Assembly: GCA_003481005.1 (NCBI GenBank)
Contig: QUKC01000005.1
Location: 62,394 to 126,393 of the forward strand
Source: Firmicutes bacterium TM09-10
Lineage (GTDB): Bacteria > Bacillota > Clostridia > Lachnospirales > Lachnospiraceae
Reading direction: 5' to 3'
Length of the DNA: 64,000 nt
Part shown: positions 1 through 9,112 of the stretch, piece after piece
How positions within the stretch are numbered: position 1 is the first letter of the stretch
Layout of the letters: the number at the start of each line of letters is the position of its first letter
Program-made: the position numbers and the translations under genes
Notes under the pieces: generated by a model
Told to the model about the DNA's origin: nothing
Seen by the model: the letters and a program-made list of their open reading frames with translations, nothing else
Database searches by the model: none

Positions 1-609
1 CATCCATGCCAGATGACTGTTTGCACCATATTCAAAATCATCTCCCTGTGGATAAACATACTTCCCGGACCATGCAAGCATAAGCCAGGTAATAAAGAGC
101 ACTACGAGTAAGACTGAAAACAGCCATTTCCAGTCATCTTTCTTTTCCACTGTTTCTTTTTTCAACACATGACCACAAATCCAGCCGGTTCCATCCATCA
201 CAACTGCAATCCACCAAAGGGTTGTCAAAATCTGAAGAAAAACTCTGACAGAATTAACAGATTCCATATCTCCGATTCTGACTACAACAGCCTGATAACA
301 AAACCATACGGAAGCCGTTCCAAAGAATATCCGAAGCAGAGCCCCCTCATATAAACTTCGATCTGAAATTCTGACTGCAATCACGATAGCAACTAAAATT
401 GCCGCTGCTGTCAGGAACAAATGAAATACACCGAACCATTTTTCTGCATAATAGATAAAATAATAGGCAGATACAGCCGGCACTTTAAATACAGAATAAG
501 AAACAACCTGATCCTGTGCTCCCAATGCCAAAAACAGGAGCAGCGGAAGCAATATTGCTCCCGCTATCCACCACACTTTATTTCGTACCGTTCTCTTTTC
601 CAGATTCAT
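1..609 (-). CDS. DUF6056-like multi-pass membrane protein, N-terminal part (cut by window edge)
   Basis: The frame is open from an ATG at 609 to the window edge (203 residues). An upstream GTG at 630 is an alternative start. About 120 residues carrying several hydrophobic segments precede a segment reading SGKYVYPQGDDFEYGANSH. That segment matches the SRYGFPNCDDFTYGLETH region of the complete DUF6056-type protein at 51937-53481, so family membership is seen directly by internal comparison. Members are polytopic membrane proteins of surface-polysaccharide loci, possibly GT-C-like glycosyltransferases; the activity is not established. The gene follows the GT2 gene by a few bases and ends the same operon. 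The N-terminal membrane extension is absent from the 53-kb paralogue and could be a separate domain. Confidence 0.7.
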   Translation of the reverse strand, partial: MNLEKRTVRNKVWWIAGAILLPLLLFLALGAQDQVVSYSVFKVPAVSAYYFIYYAEKWFGVFHLFLTAAAILVAIVIAVRISDRSLYEGALLRIFFGTASVWFCYQAVVVRIGDMESVNSVRVFLQILTTLWWIAVVMDGTGWICGHVLKKETVEKKDDWKWLFSVLLVVLFITWLMLAWSGKYVYPQGDDFEYGANSHLAWM

Positions 610-635
610 TTTTCGTTTTCTACTTTCCACTAACC

Positions 636-1565
636 TTATTCTTTCGTATCTTTCCCCACAATCTGCAGTCGGAATTCAAAATCCCTTCTGTCCTTCACGC
701 CAAGATTATGCAGGATAAGACCCGCAAACAGAGACTGTAATGCAGCTAATCCTGCAAATCCGCAGGCGATCAGTGTCGGGAACTTCGGCACCAGACCAGT
801 CTCCACATACTCGATTCCAACCGGAATAAAGAACCCAACTGCAATCACAAACAGCAACAGCGCCAACAGCCCAAAAAATGCAAAGGGGCGATACTGACGG
901 AACATCCGGAAAATCGTTTTCAGCACGCGGAAACCATCCGAATACGTATTTAACTTGGATTCGCTGCCCTCCGGACGGTCACGGTATGTGATCACAACAT
1001 TATCTACCTGCATATTGTTATAAACCGCATGAATCGTCATCTCCGTTTCGATTTCAAAGCCACGGGACAGTACCGGGAATGTCTTGACAAAACGGTAGGA
1101 AAATGCACGATATCCCGTCATAATATCCCGAATATCCGATTTGAACAGTGCATTGATCGACGCACGGACAAGACTGTTTCCCATATTATGAAAAGGGCGT
1201 TTATTCTCTTCAAAATACGTTGAAGACAGTCTGTCACCCACTACCATGTCTGAGTTGCGTTCCAGCACCAGGTCCGCCATTTCTCGCGCATTTTCCATCG
1301 GATAGGTATCATCGCCGTCTACCATGATATAGCACAGTGCATCAACCTCCTGAAACATCCTGCGGATTACATTGCCTTTCCCCTGCTTATATTCCTGCCG
1401 CACCACTGCACCGGCCTTTTCTGCCAGCTCTGCAGTGCGGTCGGTAGAATTGTTGTTATATACATAAATAACAGCCTCCGGAAGCGCCGCTTTTGCGTCC
1501 CGGACAACCTTTTCAATCGTTTTTTCTTCGTTATAACAGGGAATCAGTACCGCTATTTTATCCAT
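636..1565 (-). CDS. GT2 glycosyltransferase with C-terminal membrane hairpin (polyprenyl-phosphate sugar transferase type)
   Basis: A 309-residue protein. It opens with the GT2 signature VLIPCYNEEKTIEKVV and has VDGDDTYP near residue 82 as the DXD-type metal/nucleotide site. The GT-A domain fills residues 1 to about 220. Two hydrophobic segments follow (about 228-250 and 262-285). This layout is that of DPM1/DPG-synthase-like enzymes that move a sugar from a nucleotide donor to a polyprenyl phosphate at the inner face of the membrane. It sits downstream of the YdjC-type deacetylase and just upstream of the DUF6056-type gene, so it may supply lipid-linked sugar to that protein. The donor cannot be read from sequence. 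Confidence 0.85.
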   Translation of the reverse strand: MDKIAVLIPCYNEEKTIEKVVRDAKAALPEAVIYVYNNNSTDRTAELAEKAGAVVRQEYKQGKGNVIRRMFQEVDALCYIMVDGDDTYPMENAREMADLVLERNSDMVVGDRLSSTYFEENKRPFHNMGNSLVRASINALFKSDIRDIMTGYRAFSYRFVKTFPVLSRGFEIETEMTIHAVYNNMQVDNVVITYRDRPEGSESKLNTYSDGFRVLKTIFRMFRQYRPFAFFGLLALLLFVIAVGFFIPVGIEYVETGLVPKFPTLIACGFAGLAALQSLFAGLILHNLGVKDRRDFEFRLQIVGKDTKE

Positions 1566-1616
1566 CAGCGTTCTCCTTTTTATTCATAACAGCAAAATGC
1601 TCACCGATCATACATT

Positions 1617-2531
1617 CTACTGTTTTCTTGCTTTTTGTGCCAGATCCAATGCATAAACCGCCTGCTTTTCTACGCTCCGATCCGGAGAAACATGAAACGC
1701 AATGGCATCTTCCTGACTGAATTCATCGGATATTTCTTCTCTTAATACCTGACCTGGATGAAACAGGATTTCAAGCATCCTGCCGTTATGCTCTGCTTTT
1801 TTTTCTATATCCGGTAAAAGCTGCCTGATTCGCTCTTCATCCATATGACCGCTCATGATCAGCCCCCACAGATACATCGGCTTCATCCCTGCATTCCGGA
1901 ACCGTTTCTGCAACAATGCAGAACAATAGTTCAATAAAATATTCTTTACAAAATTGACCGGTCGATAGGTTTTGTATAAAGAAGCCTTTTTCAAAAACAC
2001 AAAAAACGGCTCCTTTGCATCCCGGATATAATCCGCCTTCCAGCCCTGCTCGTCCAATACCTCAAACAAAGCCTTTGCTACAACCGGTATCATATGAGTA
2101 TGCTGATGGCTGTCAATACGAAGAGACTGCATACTTATCTCAGGAAATGCTTCCACCACTGCCCTGATCTGAAGTTCAATTTCTATTTTTAACTGTTCTT
2201 TGAACTTATTTCCGGACGGAAAATAGGAAACAAAGAACAGCCTCTCCCAGGAAATCTGAAAATGTCCTTTTTCATCCACCAGATCCGATAAGTCCTTCGG
2301 ATCTGCCAGGCAGCTGCCCTCCATCAGATTTACATGGACAGAAATCATCGGCTGCCATGGAAATTCTTCCTGTACCTCCCGATACAGCCTCACACATTCT
2401 TCAAAACAGCTCATATTTGCGAGCACACTGATACTGTTCAGTTTTCCATCTTTTAAACATTCCAGAATATCTCTGCTCGCATGGACGGACTCGCCAAAAT
2501 CATCCGCATGAATATCAATCTTTACGCTCAT
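1617..2531 (-). CDS. ChbG/HpnK (YdjC-like) family carbohydrate deacetylase
   Basis: A 304-residue protein with the YdjC-family metal-site signatures: HADDFGES near residue 8, HVNLMEG near 66 and DSHQHTHMIP near 137. Family members remove N-acetyl groups from acetylated sugars; ChbG acts on chitooligosaccharides and HpnK on a hopanoid-linked sugar. No signal peptide is visible, so cytoplasmic action is expected, perhaps on a lipid-linked intermediate facing the cytoplasm. The ATG at 2531 lies inside the end of the upstream GT2 gene (17-bp overlap), which indicates translational coupling. GT2 genes on both sides suggest that it trims an acetyl group from a sugar transferred by one of them. Confidence 0.85.
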   Translation of the reverse strand: MSVKIDIHADDFGESVHASRDILECLKDGKLNSISVLANMSCFEECVRLYREVQEEFPWQPMISVHVNLMEGSCLADPKDLSDLVDEKGHFQISWERLFFVSYFPSGNKFKEQLKIEIELQIRAVVEAFPEISMQSLRIDSHQHTHMIPVVAKALFEVLDEQGWKADYIRDAKEPFFVFLKKASLYKTYRPVNFVKNILLNYCSALLQKRFRNAGMKPMYLWGLIMSGHMDEERIRQLLPDIEKKAEHNGRMLEILFHPGQVLREEISDEFSQEDAIAFHVSPDRSVEKQAVYALDLAQKARKQ

Positions 2532-3519
2532 TTTCCTGCTCTTTCTCTACGCTATCCTCTGCATCCCGCAGGATCATGGAATCCACGATATACCGCGGAC
2601 GCCCTTTGCTCTCCATATAAATCTTCCCGATATATTCTCCGATAATCCCCTGGGACAAAAGCGTAATGCCGCCGATCAGACAGGTCGAAGCCACCGTTGT
2701 CGTCCAGCCGGCGACAACCGCACCATTTGCCCAGTCCACGATACAGGAAATAAACAGTCCAATGCTGAACAAAAAGGTCAGAAATCCAAGGATTACGATC
2801 ATCTGCAACGGTCTGGTACTCATGGAAGTAATTCCATCTACTGCCAGCGTCATCATCTTTTTCAATGTATATTTCGACTGTCCAGCTTCTCTTTCTTTTA
2901 CATCGAAATAAACAATATCCGACTGAAAGCCCATCGTTGGAATCAATCCCCGCAAAAACAGATTCGTTTCATGAAATTCTGACAGCGCATCCAATGCCTT
3001 TTTTGACATCAGGCGATAATCCGCATGGTTTGTAATCGTCTGGCAGCCAAGCACATGCATCATCTTGTAAAACAGTCCTGCTGTCGTCTTTTTGAAAAAT
3101 CCGTCGGTATCACGGTCATTTCGCACGCCATAGACAATCTCACAGCCATTCTGATAGCATTCCAGGAACTGATCCAGTGCTTCAATATCCTGCTGTAAAT
3201 CTGCATCAATTGTCACAACTGCATCCGCCTTGCTTCTTGCAGCCATCATACCCGCCAGAATCGCACTCTGATGACCGTAGTTGCGGGAAAAGCTCAGGCC
3301 CGCATATTTGCTGTTCTGACGTGTAAGCTCATAAATAATCTGCCAGGTGCTGTCCTTACTGCCGTCGTTGATAAATAAAATCTTACTTTTATCCGAAATC
3401 GTCCCCGCCTGAATCAGCCGATCCAGCTTGTCCAAAAGAACCGCTGCCGACTTATGCAGAACCTCTTCCTCGTTGTAGCAGGGAACAACGAGATATAAAA
3501 TGGTGTTTGCTCGTTTCAT
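2515..3519 (-). CDS. GT2 glycosyltransferase, GtrB/CsbB-like bactoprenyl-phosphate type
   Basis: The GT2 domain opens with LVVPCYNEEEVLHKS and carries TIDADLQQDIEALDQ near residue 110. Two C-terminal membrane segments (about 243-268 and 280-300) follow. A terminal motif like GEYIGKIYMESKGRPRYIV is diagnostic of GtrB/YfdH/CsbB enzymes that make undecaprenyl-phosphate-linked sugars. The open frame extends to a TTG at 3540, but the ATG at 3519 is the more natural start. This is the first substantial gene after a promoter-like site at 3553-3581 and overlaps the YdjC deacetylase gene by 17 bp. No GtrA-type flippase is adjacent; the DUF6056-type protein further down the operon may use the product. 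Confidence 0.87.
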   Translation of the reverse strand: MKRANTILYLVVPCYNEEEVLHKSAAVLLDKLDRLIQAGTISDKSKILFINDGSKDSTWQIIYELTRQNSKYAGLSFSRNYGHQSAILAGMMAARSKADAVVTIDADLQQDIEALDQFLECYQNGCEIVYGVRNDRDTDGFFKKTTAGLFYKMMHVLGCQTITNHADYRLMSKKALDALSEFHETNLFLRGLIPTMGFQSDIVYFDVKEREAGQSKYTLKKMMTLAVDGITSMSTRPLQMIVILGFLTFLFSIGLFISCIVDWANGAVVAGWTTTVASTCLIGGITLLSQGIIGEYIGKIYMESKGRPRYIVDSMILRDAEDSVEKEQENERKD

Positions 3520-3540
3520 AGTCCTTCTATATCCTTTCAA

Positions 3541-3615
3541 CTATCTCTGTCCATCATAGCGCATCTTTTCGTATTCGGCAACAACTGCAACAGGAACCCG
3601 TCCCTTCCTATGCAT
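3541..3615 (-). CDS. Possible 24-residue leader peptide
   Basis: A short frame with a strong AAGAGGAG ribosome binding site five bases before its ATG. It ends directly before the TTG/ATG start region of the GT2 gene. The peptide starts MHRKGRVPVAVV and is not recognised. It could be a leader peptide, or the last remnant of a lost gene, because a degraded gene lies just upstream. The candidate promoter at 3553-3581 lies inside it, so at most one of the two readings may be functional. Confidence 0.25.
   Translation of the reverse strand: MHRKGRVPVAVVAEYEKMRYDGQR
3553..3581 (-). promoter_or_regulatory. Candidate sigma-A promoter for the 3.5-0 kb operon
   Basis: On the minus strand, a -35-like TTGCCG (3576-3581) is followed after exactly 17 bases by TATGAT (3553-3558), about 34 bases before the ATG at 3519. 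It would drive the GT2, deacetylase, GT2 and DUF6056 genes. Confidence 0.4.
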
Positions 3616-3675
3616 CTTGACTCCTCTTTTTGGGTTTATCTCATTTCTCTGAAATATCTTTGCAGTTAATTATTT

Positions 3676-3999
3676 TTACCTTTCACTTCTGAGAACTTCG
3701 ATAACACTTTCTTTTCCAAAAAACTGTTTTACAACTGTGTTCGTCCATTCCTTCGGATCTTCCATCACTTCCATATGCATCAAAGGTCCCTGATCAGAGT
3801 TCATAGCAGGAAGCTCCACATTTTTCAATTCCGGATTTCTTAACAGAGAAAGTCTTTCTTCCATCTGTGCTTTATAATCATCCGCCTGACCAGATTCAAT
3901 ATATGTATAACATTCATAGCTTGTAGATTCTTTCAAGGTTCCCTTATTCGCAATTAAAATACATCCTACTATTTGATAAGAAATACAATTCCTGTAAAT
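3676..3999 (-). pseudogene. C-terminal remnant of a DUF6056-type membrane protein
   Basis: The frame has no good start; the first initiation-like codon is a TTG at 3936, and the frame stays open upstream of it. It encodes ISYQIVGCILIANKGT, then YIESGQADDYKAQMEERLSL, ending GKESVIEVLRSER. This aligns by eye with the C-terminus of the complete DUF6056 protein at 51937-53481: one hydrophobic segment, then the soluble tail with AEYAAENNARLELY and DYYGKDRITV. The N-terminal four fifths is missing. The fragment lies between the epimerase gene and the GT2 operon. It shows that a DUF6056 gene was deleted here, while another copy survives at the window edge. Confidence 0.65.
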
Positions 4000-4052
4000 A
4001 TCGCTATTCTCTTTTGATCTATCTTGATTTTTTTATTGATCCTTTTTTCATT

Positions 4053-5087
4053 TTATTTCCTTCGATAATACCCAGCATACCATTCCGCAAATGCAGTCAA
4101 TCCCACTTCCAGCGGCGTATCCGGCTTAAATCCGAAATCCTTTTCCAGCTCCGATACATCCGCATAAGTCTGATATACATCGCCTGGCTGCATCGGAAGA
4201 AATTCTTTTTCCGCTTCATTGTCGATCACTCCGGCTTTCCTCAGACACTTTTCCAGTGTTTCAACAAAAAATTTCAGGCTTACCGGCTGATGATTTCCGA
4301 TATTATAAACCTTCACTCTCACCCCATCTTCATTGGTGTCCGGAGCCTTTTCCATCACTGCAGATACACCTTTAACGATATCGTCAATATAAGTGAAATC
4401 ACGGTACATATCTCCGTAATTAAACAACTGGATTTTCTCACCCTTTACCATCTTATTCGTAAATCCGAAATATGCCATGTCCGGTCTTCCGCAGGGACCA
4501 TATACGGTAAAGAAACGCAATCCCGTGCAGGGAATCCCATACAGCTTGCTGTATGCATGGGCAAGGAGTTCATTGGATTTTTTCGTTGCCGCATATAAAG
4601 AGACCGGCTTATCTGTCTTGTCCTCTGTCCGATAGGGTACTTCTTTATTTAATCCGTAAATCGAGGAACTGGAAGCATAAACCAGATGCTTTACACCTGG
4701 CTTTCCGTCATCATAAGAATGCCTGCAGCATTCCAGAATATTATAAAATCCAAGGATATTGCTCTCGATATAAGCATCCGGGTTCGTGATCGAATAACGC
4801 ACACCGGCCTGTGCCGCCAGATTCACAACAATTTCCGGTTCCCATTTCTGAAAAATCTGTTCCAGAAAACTGCGGTCTGCGATATTTCCCTTTTGAAAAG
4901 AAAAATTATCCCAATTTTCCAGCTCTTTCAGACGATATTCTTTTAAGCTGACATCATAATAATCGTTCAGATTATCAATACCGATCACCTGAACTTCTGA
5001 ATCTTTCTGCAAAATATTCTTTGCAAGATTCGAACCGATGAAACCGGCCGCACCGGTAATTAAAATTACTTTTTTCATCTCTTTCAT
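4053..5087 (-). CDS. UDP-glucuronate 4-epimerase (CapI-like SDR)
   Basis: A 344-residue extended short-chain dehydrogenase/reductase. The Rossmann motif TGAAGFIGSN lies at residues 11-20. The serine cluster ASSSSIYG and the catalytic YAATK (Tyr165, Lys169) are present. The sequences NDYYDVSLKE and VRYSITNP are typical of UDP-GlcA 4-epimerases rather than GalE. The reaction interconverts UDP-glucuronate and UDP-galacturonate in the cytoplasm. Its ATG overlaps the stop of the UDP-glucose dehydrogenase gene by four bases (ATGA), so the two steps UDP-Glc to UDP-GlcA to UDP-GalA are encoded as a coupled pair. Confidence 0.88.
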   Translation of the reverse strand: MKEMKKVILITGAAGFIGSNLAKNILQKDSEVQVIGIDNLNDYYDVSLKEYRLKELENWDNFSFQKGNIADRSFLEQIFQKWEPEIVVNLAAQAGVRYSITNPDAYIESNILGFYNILECCRHSYDDGKPGVKHLVYASSSSIYGLNKEVPYRTEDKTDKPVSLYAATKKSNELLAHAYSKLYGIPCTGLRFFTVYGPCGRPDMAYFGFTNKMVKGEKIQLFNYGDMYRDFTYIDDIVKGVSAVMEKAPDTNEDGVRVKVYNIGNHQPVSLKFFVETLEKCLRKAGVIDNEAEKEFLPMQPGDVYQTYADVSELEKDFGFKPDTPLEVGLTAFAEWYAGYYRRK

Positions 5088-6397
5088 CTTCCAATACTGT
5101 AATATTCCACGCCTGCAGCTTTCATCTTTTCCGGATCAAAAATATTTCTTCCATCATAGACAAGCGGTGTTCTCATCAGCTGCTTAAACGTTTCCGGTTC
5201 AACCTTTCGGATTTCCTTCCACTCTGTAAAGATGAAGCAGATATTTGCGTCTTTTAAAGCCTCTTCCATCTGCTCTGTATAGGAAATCGTTCCTCTTTCG
5301 ACCACACCTTCCGGAAATTTCTTTTTGAAATTGTTCATTGCCACCGGATCATATGCAACAATATCTGCGCCATTTTTTAAAAGGAGAGAAATATTATCAA
5401 TTGACGGTGCTTCTCTCAGATCATCTGTTCCAGGCTTAAACGCAAGTCCCAATACAGCAACCTTCAAATGTTCAAAACTGATCATTCGGTTACTAGCCTT
5501 ATAAAAGAGTGCTGTCTTCTGGTCTGCATTGACATCCACTGCAGCTTCCACTGTACGCAGCCGATATCCGACTTTCTGTGCCTGAAATTTCAATGCTTTT
5601 GTATCTTTCGGGAAACAGCTTCCGCCGTATCCAATCCCCGCTTTCAGAAAATTTGCTCCAATTCTCGCGTCATAGCTCATTCCCTTCGCAACGTCTTCGA
5701 TATTCGCCCCGATTTTTTCACAAAGATTTGCAATATCATTCATGTAAGAGATTTTTAATGCAAGAAAGTCATTGCAGGCATATTTTGTCATTTCAGCAGA
5801 CCGCCTGTTCATTGCAACAATTGGCAGCTGAAAGGGTTCATAAATTTCTCGAAGCAGTTTTTCTGCCTCTTCACTTTCTATGCCAATGATAATTCTTGCC
5901 GCATGCAGCGTATCATGTACTGCAGAGCCCTGCGCCAGAAATTCCGGATTCGATGCTACTTCGATATGAAGCTCTTTTCTTACCAGAAAATCCTTGATAA
6001 ACTGCTCTACATGATCATTCGTCCCAACCGGAACAGTTGATTTTACCACGACAAGACAATCTTTTTCCACATTTTCAGCAATCTGACGGCAAACGGTTGC
6101 AATATAGCTTAAATTAGCGGAACCATCCGGCTGCTCCGGGGTACCTACTCCGATAAAAATCGCGTCCGGATCTTTATAGGCACTTTTATAATCGGTCGTA
6201 TAATGCAATCTTCCTGCTGCATTATTCCGCTTCATTAACTCCTCCAGACCATCTTCGTAAATCGGAGATACTCCGGATTCCATCAACTTTACTTTATTTT
6301 CATCCACATCGACACAGGTAACATCATGCCCTTTTTCCGCAAAACAAACACCTGCTACCAGACCTACATATCCGGTTCCTGCTACTACAAGTTTCAT
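5084..6397 (-). CDS. ugd: UDP-glucose 6-dehydrogenase
   Basis: A 437-residue protein, normal length for the family. The NAD-binding AGTGYVGLVAG lies at the N-terminus, KSTVPVGT near residue 115, and the catalytic cysteine in GYGGSCFPKDTKAL near residue 260. A C-terminal UDP-binding domain follows, including VYDGRNIF. It oxidises UDP-glucose to UDP-glucuronate with two NAD. The downstream, overlapping epimerase gene would turn part of the product into UDP-galacturonate. A GGGAGG ribosome binding site precedes the ATG at 6397. Confidence 0.93.
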   Translation of the reverse strand: MKLVVAGTGYVGLVAGVCFAEKGHDVTCVDVDENKVKLMESGVSPIYEDGLEELMKRNNAAGRLHYTTDYKSAYKDPDAIFIGVGTPEQPDGSANLSYIATVCRQIAENVEKDCLVVVKSTVPVGTNDHVEQFIKDFLVRKELHIEVASNPEFLAQGSAVHDTLHAARIIIGIESEEAEKLLREIYEPFQLPIVAMNRRSAEMTKYACNDFLALKISYMNDIANLCEKIGANIEDVAKGMSYDARIGANFLKAGIGYGGSCFPKDTKALKFQAQKVGYRLRTVEAAVDVNADQKTALFYKASNRMISFEHLKVAVLGLAFKPGTDDLREAPSIDNISLLLKNGADIVAYDPVAMNNFKKKFPEGVVERGTISYTEQMEEALKDANICFIFTEWKEIRKVEPETFKQLMRTPLVYDGRNIFDPEKMKAAGVEYYSIGR

Positions 6398-6420
6398 CTT
6401 TTCCAGTCCTCCCTAAACAT

Positions 6421-8208
6421 CTATCTTAGCTTTTTAAAAGCAACTCCATTTATTACTTTAATATCTGAGTCTTCCTGTATGTCCTCAGTATCCTTCATCA
6501 GGATCAATACTGGCTTCATCTTCTGTAACATTTCTTCCGACACTTCTGAATGAACTTCTAAATTTCTCGAATAAATAGTTTCCAGATAAGAACCAATTTG
6601 AGCACCCAGAATACATTTTCGGTTCATAGCAGTTGAAACAGAATATGCAATCTCTGTATCATATGCTAAAATCGTCGTATCAGGATTTTCTATCAAAATT
6701 TCTTTTACTACTGCCGCTGCAGCTGTTTTATCCACCTGTTCATGCCGAGCAAAAACAAACAAATCGATCAATCCTACTACAGCCATAAAAGAAATTATAC
6801 GGATCTGATATCCTTGGGATTTAAGTTCTTTCGCATATTGCGCCACTGCAAACCACATACAACCTGCAGCAATAACCATATACCGCTTCTGCCATACCGG
6901 TGTATATAAAGCGGATACCAGTTCTCCTAGACCCATCAACAGAAAAGGAAGCAGTACCCCCATCAAAACATAAGCATTATCTTTCTTTGATTTTCGAAAT
7001 GCAGTAATTCCCCAAAGAACCGTAGGAAATACTATAATAATAGTTCCATAGTATCCAACCAAAAACCAGACGCTTTCAAATATTGTTTTAAAAGATACTG
7101 CCTCAGGCCATGTTCTTTCAGAAACAGACGTCAGGGTTGTAAACAAAATACTCAACCATGGAAGATATCCTATGACCAAAATACTTCCGGAAAACAGGCA
7201 TCTGATCAGTTCTCCTGTCTTGAGCTTTTTAAAGAAAAGAAATGCATAGATCGCAATAACGCAGATTCCACAATAATAATGCGTATATATAGATAATAAA
7301 CTAACAATCGCCAGTATAATCCATTGCTTCCATCCCTGCACATATCCATAATAAATCCGATATCCGGTCATATATGCAAAAAAGATCAGTACCAGAGCCA
7401 GACTGTACATTCTTACTTCGATACCATAATCCATAAAATTCGGCATGCACAACGCTAATAGCATTATATCAGAAATCAGTCTATCCTCTATTGTTTTTCG
7501 CATAGAAAGTAAAAAAATCAATAAAATAGCGTATGGAATACCAGAAAATAAACGCGCAAGATAAATGGTAGGAACCTGCGGCAGAACAAATCGGATACTT
7601 TCCGTAAATCCTTTCAGCAAAATATAATATAATGGAGGGTGCACATCACGACCTGTCAGATAAATCAGTTCTTTGTAAGAATGCTGAATCAGACCAATTG
7701 TAAAAGTCTCGTCAAACCAAATCGAATAACTGGCAGAATAAATCACAAGTAACAGAACAGCTGTTATCCCCAGGCACTTCGGAAGTGCCTGCTGCCCTTT
7801 TTCAAAAATCCGCCGGATTTTTTCATCCTTTTTCATTTCTTTTCCATTTCCAATAAAGTACAAAACAGACAGATAAATCGCCGGAAATTCCAGAACAGCC
7901 ATTCCGGACATTCTTCTGACAGAAACACCTTCCCCGGACTGATAATAATAAGTGCCAATATAATATAATGCTATTATTATACTGATAAAAAATACTGTCT
8001 TTTTTCCCCTGTTAACTATGTCATCCAGACATTCGCTTATTGACATTTTAATTACAAAAAAGAAAATGATTATCAGTAATCCGCATCCCACAAATTTTCC
8101 GTTCTCGCTCGCAGGCATTGCCAGATAAATCCAGGACACATAAGAAAGCATCATCAAAGTTTTTAAAATAAGCTCTCTCCAGTTTACTGATAACCATTTT
8201 TCTCTCAT
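6421..8208 (-). CDS. GT39/ArnT-like (GT-C fold) membrane glycosyltransferase
   Basis: A 595-residue polytopic protein with about a dozen hydrophobic segments. The large extracytoplasmic loop carries WFDETFTIG followed by GRDVHPPLYYILLKGF near residues 165-205. This acidic-plus-HPPLYY pattern is that of PMT/ArnT/DUF2723-type GT-C enzymes that use polyprenyl-linked sugar donors on the outer face of the membrane. The gene lies 23 bases upstream of ugd. Donor and acceptor are unknown. The GT2 enzymes in the window that resemble polyprenyl-phosphate sugar synthases could provide its donor. Confidence 0.75.
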   Translation of the reverse strand: MREKWLSVNWRELILKTLMMLSYVSWIYLAMPASENGKFVGCGLLIIIFFFVIKMSISECLDDIVNRGKKTVFFISIIIALYYIGTYYYQSGEGVSVRRMSGMAVLEFPAIYLSVLYFIGNGKEMKKDEKIRRIFEKGQQALPKCLGITAVLLLVIYSASYSIWFDETFTIGLIQHSYKELIYLTGRDVHPPLYYILLKGFTESIRFVLPQVPTIYLARLFSGIPYAILLIFLLSMRKTIEDRLISDIMLLALCMPNFMDYGIEVRMYSLALVLIFFAYMTGYRIYYGYVQGWKQWIILAIVSLLSIYTHYYCGICVIAIYAFLFFKKLKTGELIRCLFSGSILVIGYLPWLSILFTTLTSVSERTWPEAVSFKTIFESVWFLVGYYGTIIIVFPTVLWGITAFRKSKKDNAYVLMGVLLPFLLMGLGELVSALYTPVWQKRYMVIAAGCMWFAVAQYAKELKSQGYQIRIISFMAVVGLIDLFVFARHEQVDKTAAAAVVKEILIENPDTTILAYDTEIAYSVSTAMNRKCILGAQIGSYLETIYSRNLEVHSEVSEEMLQKMKPVLILMKDTEDIQEDSDIKVINGVAFKKLR

Positions 8209-8251
8209 TATTGAATTATATCCTCTTTATTTCATAGATTTTTTGCAAATT

Positions 8252-9112
8252 TCATTTAAATTTTGTATACACTTTTTCTTTATAAGCATAATAAAGCCAT
8301 TTTTTCCCAAAAAAATATTTCAAAATACCCACTTCTGTATTTTTCCCTTTGCTTGCATCTAAATATCTTTTTATCTTTTGAAATGCCACTTCATAATTAC
8401 TTTCAAAAAGTATTTTTACAACACATTTAGGTATACAGACCCCGTGTAATCCAGAATTCATTCCAATAATAACCATATTTTCATTTTCATATTTTCTAAG
8501 ATACTCTGCTTGCATTACATCATCTTTTAACCGTCTCGGATAAAAATATATCAATTTTGTTTTATTTGATTTTATATATTCTTTCAATTTATAATATTTA
8601 TTTTTCGAATAATCATCTTTATATTTTTCAACATAAAACCAGGTTTCTGTATCAACAATTTCCAGGTTAAAATACCCTGAAAAGCAATATATTAATTCAG
8701 CATTTAATAAGTATCCAATCAATGTAGCCGCATAGCCACCAGCTGAAGATCCAACTGTTATAACTTTAAATCCTTCCGTTTCCTTTTTTAGTAATTGAAA
8801 TAAAGAATCCATATCTGGACACATTTGACTTATTCCAGTAATATAAAATTGCTTTGCTATATCTCTGATATATATTTCTTTATCCGCTTTTATTTTTAAT
8901 TCCGAATCCAAAAATTCATATTTATCATTTTCTACAAACGCTTTTGAAAACATTTCTTCCGTATTCGGAAAATAAATTCCACTAGATGAGAAATATAATA
9001 CTGCTATTTTTTCAACATTATTTTGTTTGTTATCTTTTATCAGATAATTTTTACCACTGTAAACTTTATCAAATAAATTTCCTGACACTATACTTTTTTT
9101 GCTATTCTTCAT
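8252..9112 (-). CDS. Alpha/beta-hydrolase-like protein of unknown role (A+T-rich, probably acquired)
   Basis: A 286-residue soluble protein. VITVGSSAGGYAATLIGYLL near residue 118 is a nucleophile-elbow motif (GxSxG-like), and MNSGLHGVC near residue 221 could hold the catalytic histidine. No signal peptide is seen. The family is not recognised with certainty; similar small hydrolase-fold proteins occur in capsule loci. The gene and its upstream gap are much richer in A+T and in Asn/Lys/Tyr codons than both neighbours, which suggests recent acquisition. An extended -10 element lies 86 bases upstream, so it may be transcribed separately from the ABC transporter gene. Confidence 0.5.
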   Translation of the reverse strand: MKNSKKSIVSGNLFDKVYSGKNYLIKDNKQNNVEKIAVLYFSSSGIYFPNTEEMFSKAFVENDKYEFLDSELKIKADKEIYIRDIAKQFYITGISQMCPDMDSLFQLLKKETEGFKVITVGSSAGGYAATLIGYLLNAELIYCFSGYFNLEIVDTETWFYVEKYKDDYSKNKYYKLKEYIKSNKTKLIYFYPRRLKDDVMQAEYLRKYENENMVIIGMNSGLHGVCIPKCVVKILFESNYEVAFQKIKRYLDASKGKNTEVGILKYFFGKKWLYYAYKEKVYTKFK

